From the NCBI RefSeq assembly GCF_014636775.1, contig NZ_BMEQ01000001.1, forward strand, positions 310,001 through 374,000: a DNA stretch of 64,000 nucleotides, read 5' to 3'. The first letter of the stretch is position 1; each line of letters begins with the position of its first letter. Under the pieces are notes generated by a model. It was given only the letters and a program-made list of their open reading frames with translations. It did not search any database and had not been told where the DNA came from. The translations under genes were made by a program, and so were the position numbers. Origin of the DNA: Kocuria dechangensis. Its GTDB lineage: Bacteria; Actinomycetota; Actinomycetes; Actinomycetales; Micrococcaceae. This document shows, one piece after another, positions 11,652 through 20,888 of the stretch.

Positions 11652-13150
11652 ATGGTGTGGGTGATCACCGCCTACATCCTGGCCTCGACGATCATGATGC
11701 CCATCTACGGGAAGCTCGGGGACCTGATGGGCCGCAAGCCCCTGCTGATCGCCGCGATCCTGCTGTTCATGGCCGGGTCCGTCATCGGGGCCGTGGCCGG
11801 CACCATCGAGGTCCTCATCGTCGCCCGGGTCTTCCAGGGCCTGGGCGGCGGCGGGCTGATGATCCTCTCCCAGGCCGCGATCGCCGACGTGGTCCCGGCT
11901 CGGGACCGGGGGAAGTACATGGGCATCATGGGCGGGGTCTTCGCCCTCGCCTCGGTGGCAGGCCCGCTGCTGGGCGGGTTCTTCACCGAGGGCCCCGGGT
12001 GGCGCTGGGCCTTCTGGATCAACATCCCCTCGGGCTGCTGGCCCTGGCCGGTGCCGTCCTCTTCCTGCACCTGCCCCGGCACACCGGCCGCCCGCGCCTG
12101 GACGTCGGCGGGATGCTGCTGCTGGCGGTGGCCACCACCTGCCTGGTGCTGTTCGCCACCTGGGGCGGGAGCAGGTACGAGTGGACCGACCCGGTCATCC
12201 TGGGCCTGGTCGCCGGCACCCTGGTGGCCGGGTCCTCCTTCGTGGCCGTGGAGCGGCGCACCGCCGAGCCCATCATCCCGATGCACCTGTTCCGTGAGAC
12301 CAACTTCAACCTCACCACCGTGGCCGGGCTGTTCGTCGGCGTGGCCATGTTCGGGGCCATCGGCTACATGCCCACCTACCTGCAGATGGTCCACGGGGTC
12401 GACGCCACCGAGTCGGGGCTGCTGATGATCCCCATGATGGGCGCCCTGCTGCTCACCTCCACCGTCTCCGGCGCACTGGTCAGTCGCACCGGCCGCTACA
12501 AGTGGATGCCGGTGGCCGGCACCGTCGTGGTCGCGGCGGGCCTGGCCCTGCTCTCCACGCTGAGCGCCGGCACCGCCCTGTGGCACGTGTGCGCCTGGAT
12601 GGGGGTCCTGGGCCTGGGGCTGGGCCTGTCGATGCAGCTCCTGGTGCTGATCGTGCAGAACACCTTCCCCCTGCGCGAGGTGGGCACCGCCACGGCGTCG
12701 AACAACTACTTCCGCCAGATCGGCGCCACCCTCGGCTCCGCCGTGGTGGGCAGCGTCTTCGCCGGGCGGCTGGCCGACCTGCTGGCCCAGCGCCTGCCCG
12801 CCGAGGCCGCCGGCGCCGGGGGCGGGACCAACTCCCTCACCCCGGCCCTGGCAGCAGCCCTGCCGGAGGCCATCAGGAACCCGGTCGTCACGTCCTACAA
12901 CGACGCCCTGACCCCGATCTTCCTCTGGATCGCGCCCCTGGCCCTGCTGGCGAGCCTGCTGCTGTGCTTCGTCCAGGAGAAGCCTCTGGCCACGAGCATC
13001 GAGCACGATGTGATGCCCGAGGCCCTCGGCGAGGGCAACGTCCTCATCACCGCCGACGACCCGGAGCAGACCGGGCGGGCGCGGGAGGACGATGCACGAG
13101 GCGTGGCCGGCGCACCCGTCGGCGCTGCCCGGCAGCGGCGACCGAAACCG
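11652..13150 (+). pseudogene. DHA2-type multidrug MFS exporter, N-terminally truncated and frameshifted
   Basis: The translation starts abruptly at MVWVITAYILAST, which in intact 14-helix exporters is the end of the first periplasmic loop; the first 40-50 residues including helix 1 are absent. YGKLGDLMGRK (MFS motif A) and later helices are normal. At about 12035 the frame shifts by one base: INIPSG is in one frame and LLALAGAVLF in the next, consistent with loss of one C. The second frame continues through the remaining helices to about 13090 and then runs on with no stop through a hairpin. The gene is therefore broken at the start, interrupted, and has probably lost its stop. It lies between two related hairpins. 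A sequencing error could explain the frameshift but not the missing start. Confidence 0.85.
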
Positions 13151-13154
13151 CCGC

Positions 13155-13205
13155 GGGGTCGCCTCCGGACGGAATCCACGAGGAATTCCGTCCGGAGGCG
13201 ACCCC
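13155..13205. repeat. Perfect 21-bp hairpin at the 3' end of the exporter pseudogene
   Basis: Arms 13155-13175 and 13185-13205 are exactly complementary, with a 9-nt loop CCACGAGGA. The loop and the flanking GGAAT are shared with the hairpin at 11564-11620. It also sits just past the stop of the convergent oligopeptidase gene, so it may serve as its terminator. Confidence 0.75.
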
Positions 13206-13234
13206 TCGGCGCGGCTGGGGGCCGGGGCGGCGGG

Positions 13235-15406
13235 TCAGGCGCCGGCGAGACCCATCCGGTCGAGGACCCAGGCGTACTCCCACGCGGTGTCCTTCCACTG
13301 CGAGTACCGCCCGGAGGCGCCGCCGTGCCCGCCGGCCATCTCGCAGCGCAGCAGCACCGGCTGCCCGGAGGTCGTGGCCTCCCGCAGCGAGGCGACCCAC
13401 TTGGCGGGCTCCACGTAGAGCACCCGGGTGTCGTTGAGGCTGGTCACCGCGAGCACCGGGGGATAGGGGAGCGGGCGGACGTTCTCGTACGGGGAGTAGT
13501 CGCGCATGTACCGGTACACGTGCGGGTCCTCGATCGGGTTGCCCCACTCCTCCCACTCCAGCGCCGTCAGCGGCAGCGAGGGGTCGAGGATCGAGGTCAG
13601 CGGGTCCACGAACGGCACCGCGGCGAGCGCGCCGCAGTACTTCTCGGGGGCCAGGTTGAGCACCGCCCCCACGAGCAGCCCGCCGGCGGAGCCGCCCATC
13701 ACCAGGATCCGGTGCTCGTCGACGTCGGGCCGGGCCGCCAGGTGCTCGGTGACCGCCACGTAGTCGGTGAACGTGTTCGCCTTGCGCAGCTTCTTCCCGT
13801 GCTCGTACCAGGCCCGGCCGAGCTCGCCGCCGCCGCGCACGTGGGCGACCGCCCAGATCACGCCGCGGTCCAGCAGCGACAGCCGCGACACCGAGAACGC
13901 GGGGTCGGTGCTGTGCTCGTAGGAGCCGTAGGCGTACTGCAGCACCGGGGCCGGCACGGACGGGTCGAGATCGGCCCGGCGCACCAGGGAGATCGGGATC
14001 CGGGTGCCGTCCGCGGCGGTCGCCCAGTCCCGCTCGACCGCGTAGTCGGCGGGGTCGTAGCCGCCCAGGACGGTGGCCTCGCGGCGCAGCACCGGCTGGG
14101 CGGGCAGGGCGTCGTCGTCGCCGGTGGCGCCGGAGACGAAGACGTCGTAGACCCGCGGCGGGGTGGTGAAGGACGTGTAGGAGAGCCGGACCACGGGGGC
14201 GTCGTGCTCGGCGGCCGAGACGGTCGCGGTGTAGAGCTCCTCGTCGAAGGCGGGCTCGACCGGTGCCGCGGCCGGGTCGGAGGTCAGCGCGGCGAGCGCG
14301 ACCAGCCGCACCCGCAGAGTGGTGTCCGCGCGCACCGAGACCACGAGGTGGCTCGCGGTGACGGCGCAGCCGTTGACGCGCTCGGTCTCCGAGGCGGGCA
14401 CGACGTCGCGCAGGGACACCTCCGCGACCGGGCGGCCGAGGTCGACCGGGTCCATGAGGGAGACGCGGGAGTTCGGGGCCTCGTGGTCGTGGGTCAGCAG
14501 GATCAGCTCCCGCCCGTCCAGCAGGAAGGGCTCGGCCTCGTAGAGCACCCGGTCGGCGCGGGAGAGGACCACGCGCGGCTCGGCGGCGGGCTCGTCGACG
14601 GGCTGGATCCGCACCTCGGAGAACTCCGAGCACGTCGCCTCCACGACGATCCAGCGGCGGTCCGCGGAGAGCCCGGCGCCCAGCCACAGCCCCGGGTCGG
14701 TCTCCTCGTGCACGACGGCGTCGTCGGCCACCGGGGTGCCCAGGACGTGGCGGCGCAGCTGGTGCGGGCGCCAGGACTCGTCGACCACGGTGTAGTACAC
14801 GGCGCGGGCGTCGGGGGAGAGGAACGCCCCGTAGAAGGTGCCCGGGATCTCGTCGGGCAGCAGCTCGCCGGTGCCCAGGTCCTTGACGCGCAGGACGAAG
14901 CGCTCGTCGCCGGCCACGTCCTCGGCCCACGCGAGCAGGCTCCCGTCCTCGGCGACGTCGAAGCTGCCGAGGGAGTAGAACTCGTGCTTCTCGGACTCGG
15001 CGTTGGCGTCCAGGAGCACCTCCTCCCCGGCCATGGGCGTCCCGGGCTCGACGACGGGCGGCGTCCAGTCCGCGAGGAGGTCCCCGGTCGTGGCGGCGGG
15101 GACCCGGCAGAAGACCTGGTGCGCCCCGCCCTCGACCGTGCGGGAGAAGTACCACCAGTCCCCGCGCCGGTTGGGCACGGACAGGTCGGTCTCCTGGGTG
15201 CGGCCCTTGATCTCCCCGAAGATCGTCTCCCGCAGCCCCGCCAGGTGGGCGGTGGAGGCCTCGGCGTAGTCGTTCTCCGCGGCCAGGTGCTCCAGCACCT
15301 CCGGGGACTCCTTGTCCCGCATCCACTCGTAGGGATCGGGGAAGACGTGGCCGTGGAAGGCGCGCTCGACGGGCTGCCGGCGGATCTGCGGGGGAAGCGG
15401 AGTCAT
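13235..15406 (-). CDS. ptrB: S9A oligopeptidase B-like serine peptidase
   Basis: 723 residues with an N-terminal beta-propeller and C-terminal alpha/beta-hydrolase domain. The early HGHVFPDPYEWMRD segment is typical. The catalytic Ser is in GGSAGGLLVG, Asp in SLNDTRVLY and His in MAGGHGGASGR. Oligopeptidase B enzymes cut short peptides after basic residues; they are cytoplasmic. ATG 15406 lies 7 nt after TAGGAT on the minus strand, a leaderless arrangement; an in-frame ATG at 15415 overlaps that box and is less likely. It is divergent from the CPBP protease gene, with 55 bp between the starts. Confidence 0.93.
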   Translation of the reverse strand: MTPLPPQIRRQPVERAFHGHVFPDPYEWMRDKESPEVLEHLAAENDYAEASTAHLAGLRETIFGEIKGRTQETDLSVPNRRGDWWYFSRTVEGGAHQVFCRVPAATTGDLLADWTPPVVEPGTPMAGEEVLLDANAESEKHEFYSLGSFDVAEDGSLLAWAEDVAGDERFVLRVKDLGTGELLPDEIPGTFYGAFLSPDARAVYYTVVDESWRPHQLRRHVLGTPVADDAVVHEETDPGLWLGAGLSADRRWIVVEATCSEFSEVRIQPVDEPAAEPRVVLSRADRVLYEAEPFLLDGRELILLTHDHEAPNSRVSLMDPVDLGRPVAEVSLRDVVPASETERVNGCAVTASHLVVSVRADTTLRVRLVALAALTSDPAAAPVEPAFDEELYTATVSAAEHDAPVVRLSYTSFTTPPRVYDVFVSGATGDDDALPAQPVLRREATVLGGYDPADYAVERDWATAADGTRIPISLVRRADLDPSVPAPVLQYAYGSYEHSTDPAFSVSRLSLLDRGVIWAVAHVRGGGELGRAWYEHGKKLRKANTFTDYVAVTEHLAARPDVDEHRILVMGGSAGGLLVGAVLNLAPEKYCGALAAVPFVDPLTSILDPSLPLTALEWEEWGNPIEDPHVYRYMRDYSPYENVRPLPYPPVLAVTSLNDTRVLYVEPAKWVASLREATTSGQPVLLRCEMAGGHGGASGRYSQWKDTAWEYAWVLDRMGLAGA

Positions 15407-15461
15407 GGGGACCATCCTAGGGAACGGAGTCCGGCCGCGGCGGCAGTGCCAGAATGGCCGC

Positions 15462-16241
15462 ATGAGCACCCCCGCCCCCCTGGACCGGCGCCCACCCTCC
15501 TTCGGCTCGACCCGCGCCGACCTGTGGGTCCAGGTCCTCCTCGTGCTCGGCGTGTCCCTGGGCGCGTCGGCCCTGTACGCGGTGCTGTCGCTGACCGAGG
15601 ACCTCGCCCGCGGGCCCCTCGCCGACGCGGAGGCCACCCTCAACCCGCCGCTGAGCGCCCAGCCCGTCTTCGACCTGCTGCGCCAGCTCACCGGGATCGG
15701 CCTGGACCTCGTGCCCGTGCTGCTGGCCCTGTACCTGCTCGCCGGGTCGGCGGGGGCCCTGGGCACCGCCGCCCGGCGGATCGGGCTCGACGCCCGGATG
15801 CCGCTGCCCGACCTCGGGCTCGGGGCCGTGCTGTGCCTCGTGATGGGCCTGGGCACGCTGGGCCTCTACGGGCTCGGGCGGGCCCTCGGGGTGACCGCGG
15901 CGGTCACCACGTCCGGGCTGGACGGGCACTGGTGGACCGTCCCCGTGCTGCTGCTCTCCGCGGTCCGCCACGCCCTGGTCGAGGAGGTGGTCGTCGTGGC
16001 GTTCCTGGCCGATCGGCTGACCCGCCTGGGCTGGCGCTGGCCGGCGGTGCTGGCGGCCACGGCCCTGTTCCGCGGCAGCTACCACCTGTACCAGGGCCTC
16101 GGCCCGTTCCTCGGCAACGTGGTGATGGGCCTCGTGTTCGCCGAGCTCTACCGGCGCACCGGCCGGGTGATGCCCCTCGTCGTCGCGCACTTCCTGCTCG
16201 ACGCCGTGGGGTTCCTCGGCAGCGCGTGGCTGCTCGGCTGA
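15462..16241 (+). CDS. CPBP-family (CAAX-like) intramembrane metalloprotease
   Basis: 259 residues, about seven or eight hydrophobic helices. The CPBP/Abi motifs are visible: EE in LVEEVVVV, a FRGSYHLYQG segment supplying the FxxxH-type His, and AHFLLDAVG. The usual Arg after EExxx is replaced by a hydrophobic residue, so the motif is variant. Bacterial CPBP proteins have varied or unknown substrates. ATG 15462 follows CAGAAT with a 6-nt gap, fitting leaderless expression. A long terminator hairpin follows. Confidence 0.85.
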   Translation: MSTPAPLDRRPPSFGSTRADLWVQVLLVLGVSLGASALYAVLSLTEDLARGPLADAEATLNPPLSAQPVFDLLRQLTGIGLDLVPVLLALYLLAGSAGALGTAARRIGLDARMPLPDLGLGAVLCLVMGLGTLGLYGLGRALGVTAAVTTSGLDGHWWTVPVLLLSAVRHALVEEVVVVAFLADRLTRLGWRWPAVLAATALFRGSYHLYQGLGPFLGNVVMGLVFAELYRRTGRVMPLVVAHFLLDAVGFLGSAWLLG

Positions 16242-16254
16242 GGCCGGGCACGGC

Positions 16255-16314
16255 GCGAGGGGCGGTGCCCGGCGGGGACCCGGCGCTGGATCCCCGGCGG
16301 GCACCGCCCCTCGC
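16255..16314. terminator. 24-bp hairpin between convergent genes
   Basis: Arms 16255-16278 and 16291-16314 pair with one mismatch around a 12-nt loop. It lies between the CPBP gene and the convergent glyoxalase-like gene, so it can serve both. Confidence 0.75.
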
Positions 16315-16337
16315 GGCGGCACCGGCTCGGACGGTGA

Positions 16338-16976
16338 TCAGATGGTGACGAGGCCGTCCGGGGTGCTGAACGTGACGGCGAGCAGCCCGGGGGTCCCGTC
16401 CGGGTAGGACCACGTGACCTCGAGGCCCTCCAGGGCGGTCTCGACCGGGGCGCCCAGCCACTCCGTCACCCGGTCGGGGGAGCCGGCGATGTGCATCCCG
16501 GCCAGGGACACGTCCGTGATCCGCGCCTGGGACGGGTGCATCTCGGGGGCGGAGTCGAAGTGCACCATGAACGGCAGCTGCGGGTCCGCGATCAGGCCCT
16601 TGACGCCGATCTGGTGCCACTCGAGGCGCCGGCCGTCGGGGAACACGCGGCCACCGGGCACGGCCTGGCGGCCCAGGCGCTTCTCGAAGGGGGCGAGGTC
16701 CTCGACCTCCACGACCCAGCCCAGCCACCCGCCGCCGGCCTCCGAGCGGGCGCGCACGGCCTGGCCGAAGGGAGCCTTCTCCGCGGCGGGGTGCTCCAAC
16801 ACCTCGACGACCTCCACGTACTGGTGGTTGGTCAGCGGCAGGATCATGTTGCGCGTGCCGAACCGGGGGTGCACCCCGCCCTTCACCGGTTCGATGCCCA
16901 GCTGGTCGGCGATCCGCTCCGTCGTGGCGGTGAGGCCCTCGGGGCGGCAGGCGTAGGACACATGATCGACTCTCAT
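16338..16976 (-). CDS. Glyoxalase-like (VOC) domain protein
   Basis: 212 residues beginning MRVDHVSYACRPEGL, a pattern of the Glyoxalase_3-like VOC proteins. Two beta-alpha-beta-beta-beta modules are apparent, the second with VTWSYPDGTPGLLAVTF near the end. Metal ligands cannot be fixed by eye and the substrate is unknown. It is read away from the metY riboswitch region. Confidence 0.75.
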   Translation of the reverse strand: MRVDHVSYACRPEGLTATTERIADQLGIEPVKGGVHPRFGTRNMILPLTNHQYVEVVEVLEHPAAEKAPFGQAVRARSEAGGGWLGWVVEVEDLAPFEKRLGRQAVPGGRVFPDGRRLEWHQIGVKGLIADPQLPFMVHFDSAPEMHPSQARITDVSLAGMHIAGSPDRVTEWLGAPVETALEGLEVTWSYPDGTPGLLAVTFSTPDGLVTI

Positions 16977-17079
16977 GGGCACATCGTGGCACCGTGTGAG
17001 TTTTGTCTCCAAATCGGTCTCGAACCCACCGGCGACCGCCGCGCCGGAGCCTGCGCCGGAGCCCGCGCCGGGACCCGGC

Positions 17080-17109
17080 TTGACGACGCGTTCCCCGAAT
17101 CCGGACAAT
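17080..17109 (+). promoter_or_regulatory. Promoter of the metY-metX operon
   Basis: TTGACG (17080-17085) and GACAAT (17104-17109) are 18 bp apart, placing the transcription start near the first base of the riboswitch. Confidence 0.6.
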
Positions 17110-17117
17110 GATCCCCA

Positions 17118-17233
17118 GGTCATGAGCGCCAGCGTCCAAGCCCCAGCTAGCTGGCCGGCAACCCTCCACCGCGGTGGGGTGCCCTGGGTGAAGACCAGGC
17201 TCCTCGCGACCGGCGAGCGAGCAAGCGCGGGTC
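17118..17233 (+). ncRNA. SAM-IV (SAM-I/IV type) riboswitch
   Basis: The leader contains the conserved actinobacterial SAM-IV segments in order: GGTCATGAGCGCCAGCG, GCTGGCCGGCAACC, the CCGCGGTGGGGTGCC helix, GGTGAAGACCAGG, and the terminal GCAAGCGCGGGTC that forms the pseudoknot side. SAM-IV riboswitches bind S-adenosylmethionine and turn off methionine-biosynthesis genes. Here it controls metY and metX. The expression platform is within the 80 nt before the metY ATG but no clear terminator is visible there. Confidence 0.93.
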
Positions 17234-17312
17234 CTCGGCGCCCGGCCGTCCAGCGGCTCGCACCGCGGCAGCCGGAAACCGGACCCCTGACTCCCCGCAA
17301 GGAGCCCGAGGC

Positions 17313-18680
17313 ATGTCCGAGTCCCCCCTTCCCGTGACGGAGCGTCCGACCCCGCAGCACCCGGCCGGCTGGTCCTTCGAGACCCAGCAGATCCACGCCG
17401 GCCAGAGCCCCGACCCCGTCACGGGCTCCCGCGCGCTGCCCATCCACCAGACGACGTCCTTCGTCTTCCCCGACGCCCAGGCCGCCGCGGACCGCTTCGC
17501 GCTCGCCGAGCTCGGACCCATCTACACCCGGATCGGCAACCCGACCACGGAGGTCGTGGAGAACCGGATCGCCGCGCTCGAGGGCGGCGTGGGCGCCCTG
17601 ATGCTCAGCGCCGGGCAGTCGGCCACGACGTTCGCGGTGCTCAACGTGGCCGGGGCGGGCGACCACATCGTGGCCAGCCCCAGCCTGTACGGCGGGACCT
17701 TCAACCTCTTCAAGTTCACGCTGCCCAAGCTCGGCATCGAGACGACGTTCGTGGACGACCCCGACGACCCCGAGGCCTGGCGGCGCGCGGTGCGGCCCAA
17801 CACCAAGGCCTTCTTCGCCGAGACCATCCCCAACCCGCGCAACGACGTCCTGGACATCGAGACGGTCGCCGGCATCGCCCACGACAGCGAGGTCCCGCTG
17901 ATCGTCGACAACACGGTCGCGACCCCGTACCTCGTCCAGCCCTTCCGGTGGGGCGCGGACGTCGTGGTGCACTCGGCGACCAAGTTCCTCGGCGGGCACG
18001 GCACCGCCATCGGCGGCGTGATCGTCGACTCCGGGAACTTCGACTTCGGCCGCTACCCGGAGCGCTTCCCCGGCTTCAACCAGCCCGACGAGTCCTACGG
18101 CGGCCTGGTCTACGCCCAGGCCCTCGGCGCGGACGGTCCCTTCGGCGTCAACCTGTCCTACATCCTCAAGGCCCGCGTCCAGCTGCTGCGCGACCTCGGG
18201 TCCTCCATCTCCCCGTTCAACGCCTTCCTCATCGAGCAGGGCATCGAGACGCTGTCCCTGCGGATGGAGCGCCACGTGGCCAACGCCGGGAAGGTGGCCC
18301 GCTGGCTCGAGGCGCGGGAGGACGTGCGCTCCGTGTCCTGGGCGGGCCTCGAGTCCTCCCCGTGGCACGAGCGCGCCCTCAAGTACGCCCCCCGGGGCGC
18401 CGGGTCGATCGTGGGCTTCGTGCTCGACGGCGGCCGGGAGGCCGGCGCCGCCTTCGTGGACGCCCTGACGCTGCACTCCAACGTCGCCAACATCGGCGAC
18501 GTGCGCTCGCTCGTGATCCACCCGGCCTCGACCACCCACAGCCAGCTCCTGCCCGAGGAGCAGCTCGCCGCGGGCGTGGAGCCCGGCTTCGTGCGCCTGT
18601 CCGTGGGCCTCGAGCACATCGACGACATCCTCGCCGACCTCGGGCAGGGCTTCGCCGCGGCCGCGGGGACGCAGGAGTGA
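17313..18680 (+). CDS. metY: O-acetylhomoserine sulfhydrylase
   Basis: 455 residues, Cys/Met-metabolism PLP enzyme family. The PLP-binding lysine is in SATKFLGGHG near residue 222; IYTRIGNPTTEVVENRIAALE and the YGGTFNLF segment are typical of MetY. It condenses O-acetylhomoserine with sulfide to homocysteine. It follows the SAM riboswitch and is 2 nt upstream of metX, which supplies its substrate. The start ATG has GCAAGGAG upstream. Confidence 0.96.
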   Translation: MSESPLPVTERPTPQHPAGWSFETQQIHAGQSPDPVTGSRALPIHQTTSFVFPDAQAAADRFALAELGPIYTRIGNPTTEVVENRIAALEGGVGALMLSAGQSATTFAVLNVAGAGDHIVASPSLYGGTFNLFKFTLPKLGIETTFVDDPDDPEAWRRAVRPNTKAFFAETIPNPRNDVLDIETVAGIAHDSEVPLIVDNTVATPYLVQPFRWGADVVVHSATKFLGGHGTAIGGVIVDSGNFDFGRYPERFPGFNQPDESYGGLVYAQALGADGPFGVNLSYILKARVQLLRDLGSSISPFNAFLIEQGIETLSLRMERHVANAGKVARWLEAREDVRSVSWAGLESSPWHERALKYAPRGAGSIVGFVLDGGREAGAAFVDALTLHSNVANIGDVRSLVIHPASTTHSQLLPEEQLAAGVEPGFVRLSVGLEHIDDILADLGQGFAAAAGTQE

Positions 18681-18682
18681 CC

Positions 18683-19861
18683 GTGACGCTGCTGCGCGGG
18701 ACGGTCACCGGCGCCCCCGTCCGCGAGGACGGGGTGCTGCGCCACGCGCAGATCGGGACGCTGGAGCTCGAGTCGGGCCACAGCCTGCCCGAGGTGGAGA
18801 TCGCCTACGAGACGTGGGGCACCCTCGCGGCCGACGGGTCCAACGCGGTGCTCGTGGAGCACGCGCTCACCGGGGACACCCACGTGGCCGCGGGCCGGGC
18901 CCGCCCCGGCGCCACCGAGGCCGAGCGGCGCGCCGCCGAGAGCGGCGGCTGGTGGGAGGGCCTCGTCGGCCCCGGCGCGGCCATCGACACCGACACGTAC
19001 TTCGTGGTCTGCGCCAACATCGTGGGCGGCTGCTACGGCTCCACAGGGCCGGCGAGCCCCGCGCCGTCGAGCGTGGACCCCGAGCGCCGGCCCTGGGGGT
19101 CCCGCTTCCCCATGGTGACCATCCGCGACGGCGTGCGCGCGGAGGCGGCGCTCGCCGACCTGCTGGGCATCGAGTCGTGGCGGCTCGTGATCGGCGGGTC
19201 CATGGGCGGGGCACGGGCCCTGGAGTGGGCGGTCTCCTGCCCGGACCGGGTCCGGGCCTGCGCCGTGGTCGCGGCCTGCGCCCAGAGCAGCGCCGAGCAG
19301 ATCGCCTGGGGCCAGGCCCAGAACCTCGCGATCCGCCAGGACCCCGACTTCCGGGGCGGCGACTACTACGACGGCTCCCACCCCGTGGCGGGCCTGGGCC
19401 TGGCCCGGCGGATCGCGCACATCACCTACCGCTCCGCGGCCGAGCTGCACCACCGGTTCGGGCGCACCCCGCAGGGCGACGAGGGGGTGATCGGCACCCA
19501 CACGGCCGAGCGCGGGCGCTACCAGGTGGAGAGCTACCTGGACCACCAGGCGTCGAAGCTCGCCGGGCGCTTCGACGCGAACGCGTACCTGGCGGTCAAC
19601 GAGGCGCTCATGTCCCACGACGTCGCCCGCGGCCGCGGCACGCTCGAGGAGGCCCTGTCGGTCGCCTCGTGCGAGTGGCTCGTGGCCGCCGTGGACTCGG
19701 ACCGGCTCTACCACCCGCACGAGTCCGACGTCCTGGCCGCCGCGCTGCCGGGCTCGGTCCGGCGGCACACCCTGACGTCCCCGTCCGGGCACGACGGCTT
19801 CCTCATCGAGTCGCCGCAGCTGGGGAAGCTGCTGGTCGAGACGGTGCTGCGGGAGGCCTGA
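18683..19861 (+). CDS. metXA: Homoserine O-acetyltransferase
   Basis: 392 residues, alpha/beta-hydrolase fold. The nucleophile Ser is in GGSMGGARALEWA; the late VDSDRLYHP and SGHDGFLIE segments supply the Asp and His. NIVGGCYGSTGP is characteristic of the family. It acetylates homoserine with acetyl-CoA for metY. GTG 18683 lies 5 nt after AGGAG; the overlapping GTG 18677 is too close to this site. Confidence 0.95.
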   Translation: MTLLRGTVTGAPVREDGVLRHAQIGTLELESGHSLPEVEIAYETWGTLAADGSNAVLVEHALTGDTHVAAGRARPGATEAERRAAESGGWWEGLVGPGAAIDTDTYFVVCANIVGGCYGSTGPASPAPSSVDPERRPWGSRFPMVTIRDGVRAEAALADLLGIESWRLVIGGSMGGARALEWAVSCPDRVRACAVVAACAQSSAEQIAWGQAQNLAIRQDPDFRGGDYYDGSHPVAGLGLARRIAHITYRSAAELHHRFGRTPQGDEGVIGTHTAERGRYQVESYLDHQASKLAGRFDANAYLAVNEALMSHDVARGRGTLEEALSVASCEWLVAAVDSDRLYHPHESDVLAAALPGSVRRHTLTSPSGHDGFLIESPQLGKLLVETVLREA

Positions 19862-19895
19862 GCCCCGCCCGCCGGGCGGATGGCAGACTGGTGCC

Positions 19896-20555
19896 ATGAC
19901 CGACGCCCCCGCCACCCCCGCCACCGACACCCCCTTCGCCGTCTGGAGCAACGACGCCGACGCCCGCCCCGGCACGCCGCTGCTCGTGCTGCTGCACGGG
20001 TACGGCTCCCACGAGCGGGACCTCATGGGCCTGGCGCCCGGGCTGCCCGAGCAGTTCAGCGTCGCGTCCCTGCGCGCCCCGCAGCCGATCCAGTTCGGCT
20101 ACCAGTGGTTCCCGCTCGCCGGGGACCTCAGCTTCTCCGTCGACCGGGTGGCCGAGGCCGTGGCGCCCGTGGCGGCCTGGCTGCGGGAGCGGGCCGCGGA
20201 GCACTCCAGCGTCACGCTGCTCGGCTTCTCGCAGGGCATGGCCATGGCCACCTCCCTCGCCCGGCACATGCCGGGGGAGATCGCGGCGGTGGTGGGCCTG
20301 TCCGGCTTCGTCGTGCCCGGGGAGCACCCCCTGTTCGCCGACGAGCGGCTGCGGGCGCGGCCCCTGCCGATGTTCTGGGGCCGGGACCCCCAGGACCCGG
20401 TGATCCCGCCCGCCCTCGTGGACTCGACCGCCGAGTGGGCGCTCGAGCACGCCGACGTCATGAAGGTCCAGTACACCGGGGTGGGCCACGGCATCAGCCC
20501 CCAGGAGATCGGCCACGTCCACGAGTACCTGAGCCACGTGGTGCTCGGGGCCTGA
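19896..20555 (+). CDS. Carboxylesterase/phospholipase-like alpha/beta hydrolase
   Basis: 219 residues of the small Abhydrolase_2 type. HGYGSHERDLMGLAP forms the oxyanion region, GFSQGMAMA holds the nucleophile Ser, WGRDPQDPVIP the Asp and VGHGISPQE the His. Substrates are probably short-chain esters; a role in methionine synthesis is not implied. CAGACT lies 6 nt before ATG 19896, so it is likely leaderless and independent of metX. Confidence 0.85.
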   Translation: MTDAPATPATDTPFAVWSNDADARPGTPLLVLLHGYGSHERDLMGLAPGLPEQFSVASLRAPQPIQFGYQWFPLAGDLSFSVDRVAEAVAPVAAWLRERAAEHSSVTLLGFSQGMAMATSLARHMPGEIAAVVGLSGFVVPGEHPLFADERLRARPLPMFWGRDPQDPVIPPALVDSTAEWALEHADVMKVQYTGVGHGISPQEIGHVHEYLSHVVLGA

Positions 20556-20576
20556 CGCCCCCGGCGGCGCCGGGGC

Positions 20577-20819
20577 TCAGTCCGCCGCGGTGATCCGCAC
20601 GGAGGAGCCCCTGGCGGTGACCACGTCCCCGGGGTGCAGCTGGCGGCCGCGCCGGGTCTCGACCTCCCCGTTGACCTGCACCCGGCCGTCCTCCACGAGC
20701 GTCCTGGCCTGGGCGCCGTCCTCGGCAAGGTTCGCGAGCTTGAGGGCCTGGCCGAGGCGGATCATCCCGTCCCGGATCGGGAGGTCGTCGTCGGCACCGT
20801 GCTGCTGGGAGGTCGTCAT
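20577..20819 (-). CDS. Small S4-domain RNA-binding protein
   Basis: 80 residues, nearly all an S4 fold: IRLGQALKLANLAEDGAQAR, LVEDGRVQVNGEVETRRGR and LHPGDVV. Proteins of this size (YbcJ/YaaA type) bind RNA; the target is unknown. It is convergent with the esterase and divergent from the CDF-like transporter. Confidence 0.88.
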   Translation of the reverse strand: MTTSQQHGADDDLPIRDGMIRLGQALKLANLAEDGAQARTLVEDGRVQVNGEVETRRGRQLHPGDVVTARGSSVRITAAD

Positions 20820-20888
20820 GGGCCCATTGTCCCAGGTGCCGGCGCCGGCCGGTGCCCCCGTCGTCGGGCGCCCCGCTATCCTGGGCCC

